Source: Streptomyces griseus subsp. griseus (lineage in GTDB: Bacteria > Actinomycetota > Actinomycetes > Streptomycetales > Streptomycetaceae). From it: DNA of 64,000 nt. Below are positions 8,419 to 18,001 of the stretch, piece after piece; positions within the stretch are counted from its first letter, which is position 1, and each line of letters opens with the position of its first letter. The notes beneath the pieces were generated by a model. The model had not been told where the DNA came from. It ran no database searches and worked only from the letters and a program-made list of their open reading frames with translations. Position numbers and translations under genes: made by a program. Location of the stretch: assembly GCF_003610995.1 (NCBI RefSeq), contig NZ_CP032543.1, positions 1,364,001-1,428,000 of the forward strand. Direction: 5' to 3'.

Positions 8419-8548
8419 GGGGCGCCTCCGGATCGGGTGCGGTCAGCACTCAGAAACTAAGTGACTGAACAGTAACCACCCGGACGACCTCATGGTCAGC
8501 CGGGTGGCCACCCCGAATTCCGATGAGCCCTCGACGCCTCAGGGGCAC

Positions 8549-8770
8549 TCAGGCCGAAGCGGCCTTCTTGCCTCGTGTGGCTCCGCCGCGACCTCGCAGC
8601 GTCACTCCGGACTCACTGAGCATCCGGTGGACGAACCCGTAGGAGCGACCGGTTTCCTCGGCCAGCGCCCTGATGCTCGCACCGGAGTCGTACTTCTTCT
8701 TCAGGTCTGCCGCGAGCTTGTCACGCGCGGCGCCGGTCACCCGGCTGCCCTTCTTCAGAGTCTCGGCCAC
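8549..8770 (-). CDS. gbn: GATC-binding nucleoid-associated protein Gbn
   Basis: This is a 73-residue basic protein beginning (V)AETLKKGSRVTGAARDK with a helix-turn-helix at residues about 27-55 (SGASIRALAEETGRSYGFVHR) and a basic tail RGRGGATRGKK. It matches Gbn (SCO1839 in S. coelicolor), a small Streptomyces nucleoid-associated protein that binds GATC-centred sites and affects development and antibiotic production. GTG 8770 is chosen because AGAGGAGG (8777-8784 on the minus strand) sits at good ribosome-binding distance; an ATG at 8809 lacks such a site. A convergent-free upstream region of about 380 bases likely holds its promoter. Confidence 0.88.
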   Translation of the reverse strand: MAETLKKGSRVTGAARDKLAADLKKKYDSGASIRALAEETGRSYGFVHRMLSESGVTLRGRGGATRGKKAASA

Positions 8771-9147
8771 CCGTGCCTCCTCTATGGGAAGTGCGCTCTG
8801 GACTCTCATGATCACCCCTCCCGCGCTTCCTGGCCACCCATTCGGCAAGGTCGGTGCGACCGGATTCCGGACCGGAGAACGTCCGGACACGAACGGAATG
8901 CCGCATTCCGGCAGGTCATGAGGGCATACGGGGTCTACCGGCGGGAGAACCGGCAGGTCAGGGCCGTACGGGGAACAAGGCCCCGGAAAGGGGCGCGCGG
9001 CGGGTGAGTGCCAGGCGCACCACCGAGGTACGAGACGCCCTCACGCAGATGGTGGATCACGCGTAGGCCGAATGATCTATCCGGAGGGGATCGGGGACCC
9101 GGCCGGAAGGGGCGCCGCCCCCTGCCGGGTCTGCCTGCGGAGAAGGG
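8771..9147. other. Intergenic region upstream of gbn
   Basis: 377 bases without a convincing gene. Short open frames lack ribosome-binding sites and family features. Visible elements are the gbn ribosome-binding site (8777-8784), a palindrome GGAATGCCGCATTCC (8896-8910), and a GC-rich hairpin-prone stretch (about 9095-9135, GGGGCGCCGCCCC) just past the ABC-F stop that may be its terminator. Confidence 0.5.
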
Positions 9148-10746
9148 TCAGGCGAGGGCGACGAGGTCCCGGTAGTCGGCACCCCAGAGGTCCTCGACGC
9201 CGTCCGGGAGCAGGATGATGCGCTCCGGCTGGAGCGCCTCGACCGCGCCCTCGTCGTGGGTGACGAGGACGACGGCGCCCTTGTACGTACGGAGCGCGCC
9301 GAGGATCTCCTCGCGGCTGGCGGGGTCGAGGTTGTTCGTCGGCTCGTCGAGGAGGAGCACGTTGGCGGAGGAGACGACCAGGGTCGCCAGCGCGAGCCGT
9401 GTCTTCTCGCCGCCGGAGAGCACCCCGGCGGGCTTGTCGACGTCGTCGCCGGAGAAGAGGAACGAGCCGAGCGTCTTGCGGACCGCGACGAGGTCGAGGT
9501 CGGGGGCGGCGGAGCGCATGTTCTCCAGGACCGTGCGCTCCGGGTCGAGGGTCTCGTGCTCCTGGGCGTAGTAGCCGAGCTTGAGGCCGTGGCCCTCGAT
9601 GATCTGGCCAGTGTCGGGCTTCTCGGCGCCGCCGAGCAGGCGCAGCAGCGTCGTCTTGCCGGCGCCGTTGAGGCCGAGGATGACGACGCGGGAGCCCTTG
9701 TCGATGGCGAGGTCGACGTCGGTGAAGATCTCCAGCGATCCGTAGGACTTGGAGAGGCCCTCCGCCATCAGCGGGGTCTTGCCGCACGGCGAGGGGTCGG
9801 GGAAGCGGAGCTTGGCGACCTTGTCGGAGACCCGTACGGCCTCCAGGCCCGAGAGCAGCCGGTCGGCACGCTTGGCCATGTTCTGGGCGGCGACGGTCTT
9901 GGTGGCCTTGGCGCGCATCTTGTCGGCCTGCGCGTTGAGGGTCGCGGCCTTCTTCTCGGCGTTCTGGCGCTCGCGCTTGCGGCGCTTCTCGTCGGCCTCG
10001 CGCTGCTGCTGGTAGAGCTTCCACCCCATGTTGTAGACGTCGATCTGGGAGCGGTTGGCGTCGAGGTAGAAGACCTTGTTGACGACGGTCTCGACGAGGT
10101 CGACGTCGTGGGAGATCACGACGAAGCCGCCGCGGTAGGACTTCAGGTACTCGCGCAGCCAGACGATCGAGTCGGCGTCCAAGTGGTTGGTGGGCTCGTC
10201 CAGGAGCAGGGTGTCGGCGTCCGAGAAGAGGATCCGGGCCAGCTCGACACGGCGGCGCTGACCGCCGGAGAGCGTGTGCAGGGGCTGGCCGAGCACCCGG
10301 TCGGGCAGGCTGAGCGCGGCGGCGATGGTGGCGGCCTCGGCCTCGGCGGCGTACCCGCCCTTGGTGAGGAACTCCGTCTCCAGGCGCTCGTACTTCTTCA
10401 TCGCCTTCTCGCGGGTGGCGCCCTTGCCGTTGGACATCCGCTCCTCGTTCTCGCGCATCTTCCGCAGGATCTCGTCGAGACCCCGGGCGGAGAGGATGCG
10501 GTCGCGGGCGAGGATGTCGAGGTCGCCGGTGCGCGGGTCCTGCGGGAGGTAGCCGACCTCGCCGGAGCGGGTGATGGTGCCGCCGGCGGGGGTGCCCTCG
10601 CCCGCCAGGCACTTGGTGAGGGTGGTCTTGCCCGCTCCGTTGCGGCCGACCAGGCCGATGCGGTCGCCCTTGGCGATACGGAAGGAGGCGGACTCGATGA
10701 GGATGCGGGCGCCGGCGCGCAGCTCGATGCCGGAGGCGGTGATCAC
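9148..10746 (-). CDS. ABC-F family ATP-binding protein
   Basis: This is a 532-residue cytosolic protein with two ABC domains and no membrane helices, the ABC-F layout. Domain 1 has Walker [10 protein letters not shown] near residue 34, signature [12 protein letters not shown] and Walker [13 protein letters not shown] charged linker (about residues 235-320, rich in Lys/Arg and Gln) corresponds to the P-site tRNA interaction motif region. Domain 2 has [21 protein letters not shown] and [15 protein letters not shown] proteins act on the ribosome as translation factors or antibiotic-protection proteins; which applies here is not evident. ATG 10746 starts directly with the first strand ([11 protein letters not shown]). 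Confidence 0.92.
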   Translation of the reverse strand: MITASGIELRAGARILIESASFRIAKGDRIGLVGRNGAGKTTLTKCLAGEGTPAGGTITRSGEVGYLPQDPRTGDLDILARDRILSARGLDEILRKMRENEERMSNGKGATREKAMKKYERLETEFLTKGGYAAEAEAATIAAALSLPDRVLGQPLHTLSGGQRRRVELARILFSDADTLLLDEPTNHLDADSIVWLREYLKSYRGGFVVISHDVDLVETVVNKVFYLDANRSQIDVYNMGWKLYQQQREADEKRRKRERQNAEKKAATLNAQADKMRAKATKTVAAQNMAKRADRLLSGLEAVRVSDKVAKLRFPDPSPCGKTPLMAEGLSKSYGSLEIFTDVDLAIDKGSRVVILGLNGAGKTTLLRLLGGAEKPDTGQIIEGHGLKLGYYAQEHETLDPERTVLENMRSAAPDLDLVAVRKTLGSFLFSGDDVDKPAGVLSGGEKTRLALATLVVSSANVLLLDEPTNNLDPASREEILGALRTYKGAVVLVTHDEGAVEALQPERIILLPDGVEDLWGADYRDLVALA

Positions 10747-10947
10747 GGAAAAACTCCAGGGCAGGTTGGACGGCGGAGGGACGAGGGCGGAGGTCTCTCG
10801 ACGCCGCTAATGCACAAGGAGAAGGGCCATAGCCCCCATTCTACGGGCGGTGTGCAACTGCTTTTCCGCATGCCCGCCGGGGGTAACCGTCCGATACTCG
10901 GCGCAGGGTGCCGCCCCGGTCCCCGCCCAAGCGATGGAGGTACACCT

Positions 10948-11838
10948 GTGCAGTTCGACGACGACGCCGATCTGGACACATCCGAGGTCCAGGACGTGCG
11001 GGGCAGCCGTATCCCGGGCGGCCGGGCCACCGTGGGCGGTGGCATCGTGGGCGTGATCGCCCTGCTCCTGGGACTGTTCTTCGGCGTCGGCCCCGACCAG
11101 CTGGGCCTCTCCTCCGGCGATACGGAGCCCGGTGCGGCCTCCTCGTCGGCGGCGCAGGTGCAGGAGAGCTGCCGGAAGGGCCAGGACGCCAACAGCCGGG
11201 ACGACTGCCGGACGGTGGCGGTGGTCAACAGCGTGCAGGACTTCTGGCGCCAGGAGTTCCAGCGGCGGGGCGGCAGTTACGGGGCCGCTCCGACGGTCCT
11301 GTTCAGCGAACGGGTCGGCACGGCGTGCGGGTCGGCGACCTCGGCGGTGGGGCCCTTCTACTGCCCCGGCGACCGGAAGGTCTATCTCGACCTGGGCTTC
11401 TTCGACGAGCTGCGGACGAAGTTCGGCTCCAGCGGCGGCCCGTTCGCCCAGGCGTATGTGGTGGCGCACGAGTACGGCCACCATGTGCAGAACCAGATGG
11501 GAACCCTGAGCCGGTCGCAGGACGGGCGGCAGGGCGCGGACAGCAACGCGGTGAAGGTGGAGCTCCAGGCCGACTGCTACGCCGGCGTCTGGGCGCACCA
11601 CGCGACGACGACACCGGACGGGTCGACGGGCCGGCCCCTGATCACGGAGCTGACCCGGGCGGACATCCGGGACGGCCTGGACGCGGCGGCGGCGGTCGGT
11701 GACGACCGGATCCAGGAGCGGTTCCAGGGCCGGGTGACCCCGGAGTCCTGGACGCACGGTTCGTCCGCGCAGCGCCAGCAGTGGTTCTCCACCGGGTTCC
11801 GCAGCGGCGACATGGGGCAGTGCGACACCTTCGCCTGA
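10948..11838 (+). CDS. Neutral zinc metallopeptidase (YpfJ/KPN_02809 family)
   Basis: This is a 296-residue membrane-anchored protein. The N-terminus ([18 protein letters not shown]) is typical of the family and is followed by one transmembrane helix near residues 33-52. The catalytic motif HEYGHH (His174, Glu175, His178) is followed by a zinc-ligand region with [15 protein letters not shown]. The function of the family is unknown; the active site suggests an extracytoplasmic zinc peptidase. GTG 10948 is preceded by GATGGAGG at 10933-10940. It is divergent from the ABC-F gene, with about 200 bases between them. Confidence 0.88.
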   Translation: MQFDDDADLDTSEVQDVRGSRIPGGRATVGGGIVGVIALLLGLFFGVGPDQLGLSSGDTEPGAASSSAAQVQESCRKGQDANSRDDCRTVAVVNSVQDFWRQEFQRRGGSYGAAPTVLFSERVGTACGSATSAVGPFYCPGDRKVYLDLGFFDELRTKFGSSGGPFAQAYVVAHEYGHHVQNQMGTLSRSQDGRQGADSNAVKVELQADCYAGVWAHHATTTPDGSTGRPLITELTRADIRDGLDAAAAVGDDRIQERFQGRVTPESWTHGSSAQRQQWFSTGFRSGDMGQCDTFA

Positions 11839-11933
11839 GCCGCACCCCTCCCGACCGGCGCGAACGCCTTCGGGAGGGCATGGTCGGCGCCCGGTGGAAG
11901 ACTGAGACGCAGATCACAGGAGAGGTGAGTGCG

Positions 11934-12347
11934 ATGGCGGGTGCGGCGCAGGGTGTCCCGACGATGTATCCGACGGTTCTGTACGACGACGCGAAGGCCG
12001 CGATCAGGACGTTGACGCAGGGCTTCGGCTTCACCGAGGAAGCGGTACACGAGGACGAGGACGGCAGCGTGGTGCACGCCGAGCTCTCCTGCGGCAACGG
12101 CAGGGTGATGCTCGGCTCCAAGGGCAGGGACGGGGTCTTCGCCCGGGCGATGGCGGGTGCGGGTCCGGCGGGGGTGTACGTGGTGGTGGACGAGGTGGAC
12201 GAGCGCTGCGCCCGGGCCCGGGCGTTCGGCGTGGAGATCCTGATGGAGCCGACCGACCAGGACCACGGCTCGCGGGACTACATGGCGCGGGATGCCGAGG
12301 GCAATGTGTGGAGCTTCGGTACGTACGCGCCGGGGGCAGCCGGGTAG
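11934..12347 (+). CDS. VOC family (glyoxalase-like) protein
   Basis: This is a 137-residue single-domain VOC protein of the YP_3788/PhnB-like type, with a split beta-alpha-beta-beta-beta fold: TMYPTVLYDDAKAAIRTL, then VHAELSCGNGRVMLGS, then VYVVVDEVDERCARARAFG, and ends DYMARDAEGNVWSFGTY. Such proteins bind small molecules or metals; the substrate is unknown. ATG 11934 has AGGAGAGG upstream (11918-11925). A GC-rich hairpin terminator follows. Confidence 0.8.
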   Translation: MAGAAQGVPTMYPTVLYDDAKAAIRTLTQGFGFTEEAVHEDEDGSVVHAELSCGNGRVMLGSKGRDGVFARAMAGAGPAGVYVVVDEVDERCARARAFGVEILMEPTDQDHGSRDYMARDAEGNVWSFGTYAPGAAG

Positions 12348-12361
12348 GGGTGTTCGGCCTT

Positions 12362-12393
12362 GGCCCGCCGGGCGCCCCCGGGTCCGGCGGGCC
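12362..12393 (+). terminator. Hairpin between the VOC gene and the convergent repeat-protein gene
   Basis: GGCCCGCCGG (12362-12371) pairs perfectly with CCGGCGGGCC (12384-12393) across a 12-base loop. It lies 15 bases past the VOC stop and serves both converging genes. Confidence 0.6.
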
Positions 12394-12411
12394 CCGGCGG
12401 CGGCGCGGGGT

Positions 12412-13817
12412 TCAAACTCCGCCGGTGTGGACCTGGAACGCGGCCCGGCGGACGGCCTTGGCCAGGGCGGGGTCGGGGTGGGCGGCGGCCAGGGCGACCA
12501 GGACCTGGACCGTGCGCGGGTGGCCGACGGCTCTGACCTCGTCGAGGAGGGCCGGCACGGTGCCCTGGACGGCGGAGTCGAGGTGGCGCACCAGCAGGCC
12601 GGTCTCGCCGTGGTCGGCGACGGCGGCGGCGGTGTCGACCCAGAGCCAGGTGGCTTCCTCACGGCTGAGGATCTCCTGCGCGTCGTCCGGGTCGGCCCCT
12701 TCGTACTCGGCGAGCCAGAGCAGTGCGTAGGGCCGCAGCGACGGGTTGGTGACCACGGCGCGGACCTCGGGCTCGGCGGGGGCGCCGACGACCCGCAGCG
12801 CCTCGAAGGCCAGGCCGCGCAGCAGCGCGTCCTCCCCCGGGCGACGGCGAGCAGTTCGGCGACGGCGCTGCCGACCGTACGGGCGGCGAGCCAGGCGCGG
12901 TATTCGTCGCGGGCCGGTCCGGGGGTGAGCCGTGCGCAGCCGAGGAGCATGTCGGCGGCGGACTGTTCGATGTTCCCGGCCGGGCTCTGGGCGGCGACGC
13001 AGATCTGTTCCAGCTTGACCCAGACCGCCCAGTTGCCGAGCGGGGTGAGGGTGGCGTGGCCGTTGCCGAGGGTCAGCGCGCCGACGGCGGCGAGGCCTTC
13101 CAGGGCCCAGTCGAGGAGCAGGGCGTCGAGGTCGGCGCCGCGGTCCCGGGCGGACGCGGGGCGGCGGGCGGTGGGAGCGCTCTCGGCGGGTGCGCGGCCC
13201 GCCCCGTACGGCACTTCGCAGCGCTCCTCCTGGAGCTCGGCGATGCGCTGGGCGAGGAGGTCCAGGAGGGCGGGTACGGCGACGGGGCCCGCGGAGAGCT
13301 GGAGGAGGGAGAGCACCTGGGGCACGGCCTCGACGGCCTCGGCGACCGCTCCGGCCTCGATGCCCTCGGGTGCGGCGTGGACGAGCGACCAGGCGTCGAA
13401 GAGCGCGACCCAGCCGCGCAGCACGGCGGAGTCGTCCCGGTCCCAGGCGCGCAGCCGCCAGCCGGGGCGGGCGGTGTCGCCGTGCAGTTCGATGAGGCCG
13501 GCCAGCCGGGCCCGGTCCCAGCCCGCACGGACCTGGGCCGGGGAGAGCTCCAGGGCCGTCGCGGCCCGTTCGAGGGCCTGGGTGGCGAGCGGTGCGGCGC
13601 TACCGGGGGCGGGGGCGCCGGCGGCCCAGTGGGCGATGCGCACGGAGTCGGCGAGCACCGCCCGGGCCTGGCGGGCCAGTTCGGTGCGGGGCGGGGTGCC
13701 CTCGGGGGGCCGGGGGGCCGGCCGGGTGCGCCGGGTGGACACCGCCTTGCGGGCGGTGGCGAGGGGTCGCGGGCGGACAAGTCGCAGCCTGGAGTCGCGC
13801 GGGGTACGGGACGTCAC
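12412..13817 (-). pseudogene. Helical-repeat protein gene interrupted by a frameshift
   Basis: Two adjoining minus-strand frames together encode one protein of about 468 residues. The 5' frame runs from GTG 13817 (VTSRTPRDSRLRL) to about 12840; reading then continues in another frame (EDALLRG onward, then VTNPSLRPYALLWLAEYEG) to 12412. The switch falls at a C5 run (12834-12838); one extra base there would restore the full frame. The restored protein is a clear paralogue of the intact 501-residue protein at 48800-50305: both share LTPLG, a WLAAR/WLAGR element, AVAELLA.ARG and C-terminal HEAT-like helices. The function is unknown. It may be a real mutation or a homopolymer sequencing error. Confidence 0.75.
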
Positions 13818-13927
13818 AGGAGCAGTCTTGCCTCTGTCGGCCCGAAAGCCCAAACGGAAGGCGTTTCCCCGGTCTCCGCGCGTAGTCCGGGGCGCGGGGA
13901 ACAAAAGGGGCCGATCCCCGCATCGCC

Positions 13928-15055
13928 TCACATCAGAGGCGTGAGGAAGCGCCTGAGCGTCTCTTCGTAGCGGGCGGGATCGGCGTTCCACATCGACGCA
14001 TGCGGAGCCTGCGGTACGGCGTGGAGGCTGACGAGGTCCGGGCGGCGGGCGGCCAGCTCCCGGGAGGGGCCCCAGGGGGCGAGCGTGTCGTCCGGCCCGT
14101 GCAGGATCAGCGTCGGGGCGGGCAGCGCGTCGGCCAGGGAGGCGTCCAGGAGCGGGGCCGAGGTCATCCCGGTCCGGCCCTGGGCCGCGCGGACGGCCAG
14201 CGGCAGCAGCGCTGCGGGGACTCCGCGGGCGGCGGCCAGGGCGCGCAGGGTGGCCGTCCAGTCCAGGACCGGGGAATCCAGGACGAGGCCGCCGACGCGC
14301 TCGCGGAGCGGGGAGTTCACGGCGGCGTGCAGGGCCATGGAGGCGCCGGTGGACCAGCCGTACAGGATCACGTTCCGGGCGCCGTAGCGGACGGCGAAGC
14401 GCATCGCGGCGTCCAGGTCGCGCCACTCGGAGGCGCCGAGGTGGCCGAGGCCGTCGGCGGGGCGCGGGGCTCCGGCGTCGCCCCGGTAGGCGAGGTCCAG
14501 CACGGGGAGCTGCAGGCCGCTCAGGAAGCCCATCACGTTCATGGGGTGCGCGCGGGTGGTGCCGAGGCCGTGCGCGGTGATGACCCAGGTGTCGCGGTCG
14601 CCGGGGACCCACCAGGCGGGCAGTCCGCCGAGCTCGCCGGGGATCTCGACCTCCCGGTACTCCAGGCCGAGGGCGCTGCCCGGGTCCCCGCGGTACAGCT
14701 CGGGGGTGAGGCGGACCTTGTCACCCGGCTCCAGGATGCCGTGGGTGACCCGCTCCAGGGTGCGGACCACGGTGTCGGCGGTGGTCTCGGCCCCTTCGAC
14801 GACGGGGCCGACCACGGCATGGACGCCGGGGCCCTCGATCCCGTACGTACCGGGGCGCAGCGCGGTGAGGGAGCGGGTCAGGGTGACCTGCCGGATCGCC
14901 GTGGCGTGCACGGTGAGTCTGCGGTCGGTGGGCAGGGGTCGGCCGGGCGCCGCCTTGAGGGCGGCGTCGCTGGCGTACCGGCCGGCCGCGACCGCTGCCG
15001 CACCGGCGCCGAGGATCGTGGTGACGGCCGTTGCCGTCGCAGTTGCCGGGCGCAC
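13928..15055 (-). CDS. Alpha/beta hydrolase with N-terminal membrane segment
   Basis: This is a protein of about 375 residues. An Ala/Gly-rich hydrophobic segment near residues 8-25 suggests a membrane anchor or signal. The hydrolase core shows WVITAHGLGTTRAHPMN, the nucleophile elbow GWSTGAS and a terminal His in APHASMW, consistent with a Ser-Asp-His triad; LILHGPDDTLAPWG carries the acid. The natural substrate is not evident. GTG 15055 is the start that places the hydrophobic segment at the N-terminus. It ends just upstream of the repeat-protein gene on the same strand. Confidence 0.82.
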   Translation of the reverse strand: MRPATATATAVTTILGAGAAAVAAGRYASDAALKAAPGRPLPTDRRLTVHATAIRQVTLTRSLTALRPGTYGIEGPGVHAVVGPVVEGAETTADTVVRTLERVTHGILEPGDKVRLTPELYRGDPGSALGLEYREVEIPGELGGLPAWWVPGDRDTWVITAHGLGTTRAHPMNVMGFLSGLQLPVLDLAYRGDAGAPRPADGLGHLGASEWRDLDAAMRFAVRYGARNVILYGWSTGASMALHAAVNSPLRERVGGLVLDSPVLDWTATLRALAAARGVPAALLPLAVRAAQGRTGMTSAPLLDASLADALPAPTLILHGPDDTLAPWGPSRELAARRPDLVSLHAVPQAPHASMWNADPARYEETLRRFLTPLM

Positions 15056-15135
15056 CGCTTCAGTGTCGTGGCGCGGGGGGCGCGGTGCCAGTGGACGGGG
15101 GCCGTCCGGTGCGGCGGGGCGGGCGGCGGACCGGG

Positions 15136-15795
15136 TCAGCCGGGCTGCCCGTACCCCTTGAGCGCCTCGGTCACCTCGGCCAGCTGGGCTTCGCTGAGCA
15201 GGGCCGGGGTGCGGCCCGGCAGCGCGCTGGCGGTGAGCCAGAGGCGGCAGAGCCACTCCAGTTGGGCGGTGCGCTCATAGGCCTGGTCGAGGGTGGAGCC
15301 GTAGGTGACGGTGCCGTGGTTGGCCAGCAGACAGCCGGTGCGGCCCTGGAGGGCGGTGAGCATGGATTCGGCCAGTTCCGGGGTGCCGTAGCGGGCGTAG
15401 GCGGCGGTGCGGACGGGGCCGCCGAGGATGGCGGCCGCGTAGTGCACGAGCGGCACCTCGGTGACGAGGGTGGAGACGGCGGTGGCGTGCACGGCGTGGG
15501 TGTGGACCACGGCGGCGGCGTCGGTCTCCGCGTAGACGGCGAGGTGGAGGGGGAGTTCGCTGGTCGGCTCCAGCTCGCCGAGGACCTGGCGGCCGTCCAG
15601 GCCGACGCCGACGGCGTCCCCGGGTCCCAGCCGGTCGTAGGGCACCCCGCTGGGGGTCACCAGGACGAGGTCTCCGACGCGGGCCGACACATTGCCGGAG
15701 GTGCCGACGACCAGGCCGTCGGCGGCGCTCCGGCGGGCGGTCGCGACCACGTCCCGCCAGGCCAGGGCGACCGGTTCCGGCTGCTGCTCGCTCAT
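15136..15795 (-). CDS. Class II aldolase/adducin family protein
   Basis: This is a 219-residue protein of the class II aldolase family, related to fuculose- and ribulose-phosphate aldolases and methylthioribulose-phosphate dehydratases. Phosphate and metal elements are visible: GTSGNVSARVGD near residue 31, the zinc ligand pair in VVHTHAVHATAVS and the later His in LLANHGTVTYG. The substrate is a small phosphorylated sugar or similar, not determined. ATG 15795 is clear. It lies immediately upstream of the alpha/beta hydrolase gene on the same strand (80 bases). Confidence 0.85.
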   Translation of the reverse strand: MSEQQPEPVALAWRDVVATARRSAADGLVVGTSGNVSARVGDLVLVTPSGVPYDRLGPGDAVGVGLDGRQVLGELEPTSELPLHLAVYAETDAAAVVHTHAVHATAVSTLVTEVPLVHYAAAILGGPVRTAAYARYGTPELAESMLTALQGRTGCLLANHGTVTYGSTLDQAYERTAQLEWLCRLWLTASALPGRTPALLSEAQLAEVTEALKGYGQPG

Positions 15796-16072
15796 GGGGC
15801 GAGCGTAGGGGCGGTGGCCGGAAACCGGAACGTCATCCCGCACGTGACGGGGATCTCTTCCGGGGCCGGATGTGACCGTCGAAGACTTCGCCAACGAGGA
15901 GCAAAGGGCAGACCAGCCCGTGCCCCACCCGCGTCCCGCAACCTCACGCGCACACAAGCGGAATCACCGCACTCCGATTCGGGTCACCACAGCGCCCCGC
16001 CCAGTTCATCTTCCGTTCACCCAGGTTGCCTACGGTCCACGAGCCACTGACGTCGAACGATTGCCTGGGTAA

Positions 16073-17338
16073 ATGGAACACATCACGCTGCTGCTCGCGA
16101 TTGTGGTCGTGACAGCTCTCGTGTTCGATTTCACGAACGGTTTCCACGACACCGCCAACGCGATGGCAACGACCATCTCGACCGGCGCCCTGAAGCCCAA
16201 GACAGCGGTGGCCATGTCCGCCGTTCTCAACCTCATCGGCGCGTTCCTGTCAGTGGAGGTCGCCAAGACGATCTCCGGCGGGATCGTCAACGAGAACGGC
16301 CTCAGAACCGAGGTCATCTTCGCGGCGCTCGTCGGCGCCATCCTGTGGAACCTGCTGACCTGGCTGGTCGGCCTGCCCTCCAGCTCCTCCCACGCCCTGT
16401 TCGGCGGTCTGATCGGTGCGGCCGTGATGTCGGCCGGCTGGTCCTCGATCAACGGGGGCACCGTCGTCACCAAGGTGCTGCTCCCCGCGATCGCCGCCCC
16501 GCTGGTCGCCGGTGTCGCCGCGATGCTGGCCACGAAGCTGACGTACCGGATCAACCGGAACGTCACCGACGAGAACCAGCTCAAGTCGACGGCCAAGGGC
16601 TACCGGGCCGGACAGATCGCCTCGGCCGGTCTCGTCTCGCTGGCCCACGGCACCAACGACGCCCAGAAGACGATGGGCATCATCACCCTGGCCCTGGTCA
16701 CCGGCGGCGTCCTCGCCCCCGGCTCCAACCCGCCGATGTGGGTCATCGTCTCTGCCGGTGTCGCCATCGCGCTCGGCACCTACCTCGGCGGCTGGCGCAT
16801 CATCCGCACCATGGGCAAGGGCCTCACCGATCTCCGGCCGCCGCAGGGCTTCGCCGCCCAGACCAGCGCGGCCACGGTCATCCTGGCCTCCTCGCACCTC
16901 GGCTTCTCGCTCTCCACCACCCAGTCCTGCTCGGGTGCGGTGATGGGCGCGGGCCTCGGCCGCAAGGGCGGCGTGGTCCGCTGGTCCACCGCCACCCGGA
17001 TGTTCGTCGCCTGGGGCCTGACGCTCCCGGCCGCGGGCCTGGTCGGCGCGGGCGCCGAGTTCCTCACCAAGCAGGGCCCGTGGGGCATCACCACCACCGC
17101 GATCCTGCTGGTCGGCGGCTCCTTCGCGATCTGGGTGGCCTCACGCCGCCAGCCGGTTGACCACACCAACGTCAACGACACCGAGGTCGCGGCGGACGAG
17201 CCCCAGGGTGTCGTCACCACCGCCATGGCCGCGGTCGCGCCGCCGCCCATCGGCGGTCCGGCCTCCGACCTCTCGACCACCATCCCGGCCCCGGCCTCGA
17301 AGCCCGACGACACGGCCCGCCCCGCGGCGACGGTGTAA
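16073..17338 (+). CDS. pit: Low-affinity inorganic phosphate transporter Pit
   Basis: This is a 421-residue polytopic membrane protein of the PiT family. The duplicated signature is present: FDFTNGFHDTANAMATTIST near residue 18 and SLAHGTNDAQKTMGIITLA near residue 188. About ten hydrophobic helices are visible, and a polar Ala/Pro-rich C-terminal tail of about 60 residues faces the cytoplasm. The family imports phosphate as metal-phosphate driven by protons. The small membrane protein gene follows after 12 bases and is probably cotranscribed. The 277 bases upstream hold the promoter. Confidence 0.93.
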   Translation: MEHITLLLAIVVVTALVFDFTNGFHDTANAMATTISTGALKPKTAVAMSAVLNLIGAFLSVEVAKTISGGIVNENGLRTEVIFAALVGAILWNLLTWLVGLPSSSSHALFGGLIGAAVMSAGWSSINGGTVVTKVLLPAIAAPLVAGVAAMLATKLTYRINRNVTDENQLKSTAKGYRAGQIASAGLVSLAHGTNDAQKTMGIITLALVTGGVLAPGSNPPMWVIVSAGVAIALGTYLGGWRIIRTMGKGLTDLRPPQGFAAQTSAATVILASSHLGFSLSTTQSCSGAVMGAGLGRKGGVVRWSTATRMFVAWGLTLPAAGLVGAGAEFLTKQGPWGITTTAILLVGGSFAIWVASRRQPVDHTNVNDTEVAADEPQGVVTTAMAAVAPPPIGGPASDLSTTIPAPASKPDDTARPAATV

Positions 17339-17350
17339 GGACAGATCCGT

Positions 17351-17581
17351 ATGAAAATCGACTGGGCAGCTCTCGCCTCCGTCTTCGGTGTCAGTCTCGT
17401 GGTCACCGTCGCGCTGGTCGGCGTCTTCACCCTGGGCATCGTCGCCCTCTCCAAGCTGTCGGCCCCGGCCGCCGGTGGCGCCTCCGGCGGTTCGGCCGCA
17501 CTGGCGCGCACCGGCGCGTACGCCTGCTTCGCGGCGTGCGTGGCGGCGGTCGCGTACGGGATCTATCTGATCGTCGCCTGA
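17351..17581 (+). CDS. Small membrane protein linked to Pit
   Basis: This is a 76-residue protein with two transmembrane helices (about residues 10-34 and 52-74) joined by a Gly/Ala-rich loop (APAAGGASGGSAA). Its gene follows pit by 12 bases with AGGACAGATCC before the ATG, and this pairing is common in Streptomyces. A role as a Pit accessory subunit is inferred from position only. Confidence 0.75.
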   Translation: MKIDWAALASVFGVSLVVTVALVGVFTLGIVALSKLSAPAAGGASGGSAALARTGAYACFAACVAAVAYGIYLIVA

Positions 17582-17601
17582 CGCGCCCCACCGCACTCCT
17601 T

Positions 17602-17633
17602 CGGGCCGGACACACCACCGTGTGTCCGGCCCG
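17602..17633 (+). terminator. Terminator of the pit operon
   Basis: A 14-bp perfect stem, CGGGCCGGACACAC pairing with GTGTGTCCGGCCCG, with loop CACC, lies 20 bases past the stop of the small membrane protein gene. It has no U-tract, as is usual in Streptomyces. Confidence 0.75.
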
Positions 17634-17689
17634 ATGTGCGTCTGCGCACACTGGAGCTCCGCAGGTCAACAGCAAGTTGACGGCCGTTC

Positions 17690-17880
17690 TCGCAGCGTGG
17701 TGGACTGCCGGAGCCATTTACGGCGACAGAAGAGGAAGCCGGTGCGAATCCGGCGCGGTCCCGCCACTGTCACCGGGGAGCACTCCCCCACACCGGATGT
17801 CACGGCCCTCGCAACGCGGGCTGGAAGGCCGGGGGAACTGCGGATCCGGGAAGCCAGGAGACTCTTGTCGCCGGTCACGT
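17690..17880 (+). promoter_or_regulatory. Cobalamin (B12) riboswitch
   Basis: The conserved core is clear: GAGGAAGCCGGTGCGAATC at about 17733 followed by CGGCGCGGTCCCGCCACTGT to 17770, and the B12 box AAGCCAGGAGACTC at 17851-17864. It is on the plus strand directly upstream of the cobDQ-chelatase-cobOB genes. By family knowledge, adenosylcobalamin binding reduces expression of the genes downstream. The outer limits are approximate. Confidence 0.93.
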
Positions 17881-17917
17881 CGAACCAGGGCGCGGACCCT
17901 GAGTGAGGACATAAGCC

Positions 17918-17998
17918 ATGCCCGGCCGCCGTGCGCCGCATCCGCTGCCTCGTCCCGTACCTCTTCGTGCCGGAACGCCCCTGCCCCCGGCGGCCTGA
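17918..17998 (+). CDS. Possible 26-codon leader ORF between riboswitch and cobD
   Basis: ATG 17918 opens a frame for MPGRRAPHPLPRPVPLRAG and so on, ending with TGA at 17996-17998, three bases before the cobD GTG. GAGTGAGG (17901-17908) sits at ribosome-binding distance. The peptide is Pro/Arg-rich and resembles nothing known. It could couple cobD translation to the riboswitch region, or be chance. Confidence 0.35.
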   Translation: MPGRRAPHPLPRPVPLRAGTPLPPAA

Positions 17999-18001
17999 CG
18001 C

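Noticed and set aside
8854..9066. Small plus-strand ORFs upstream of gbn
   Set aside because: No ribosome-binding site, biased Arg/Gly translation and no recognisable domain.
9256..10947. Upstream extension of the zinc metallopeptidase frame across the ABC-F gene
   Set aside because: It is antisense to a clear ABC-F gene; GTG 10948 has a ribosome-binding site and the family start.
11577..14612. Long minus-strand frame spanning the metallopeptidase, VOC and hydrolase genes
   Set aside because: Only the part from 13817 to about 12840 has convincing protein features; the rest runs antisense to, or out of frame with, better genes.
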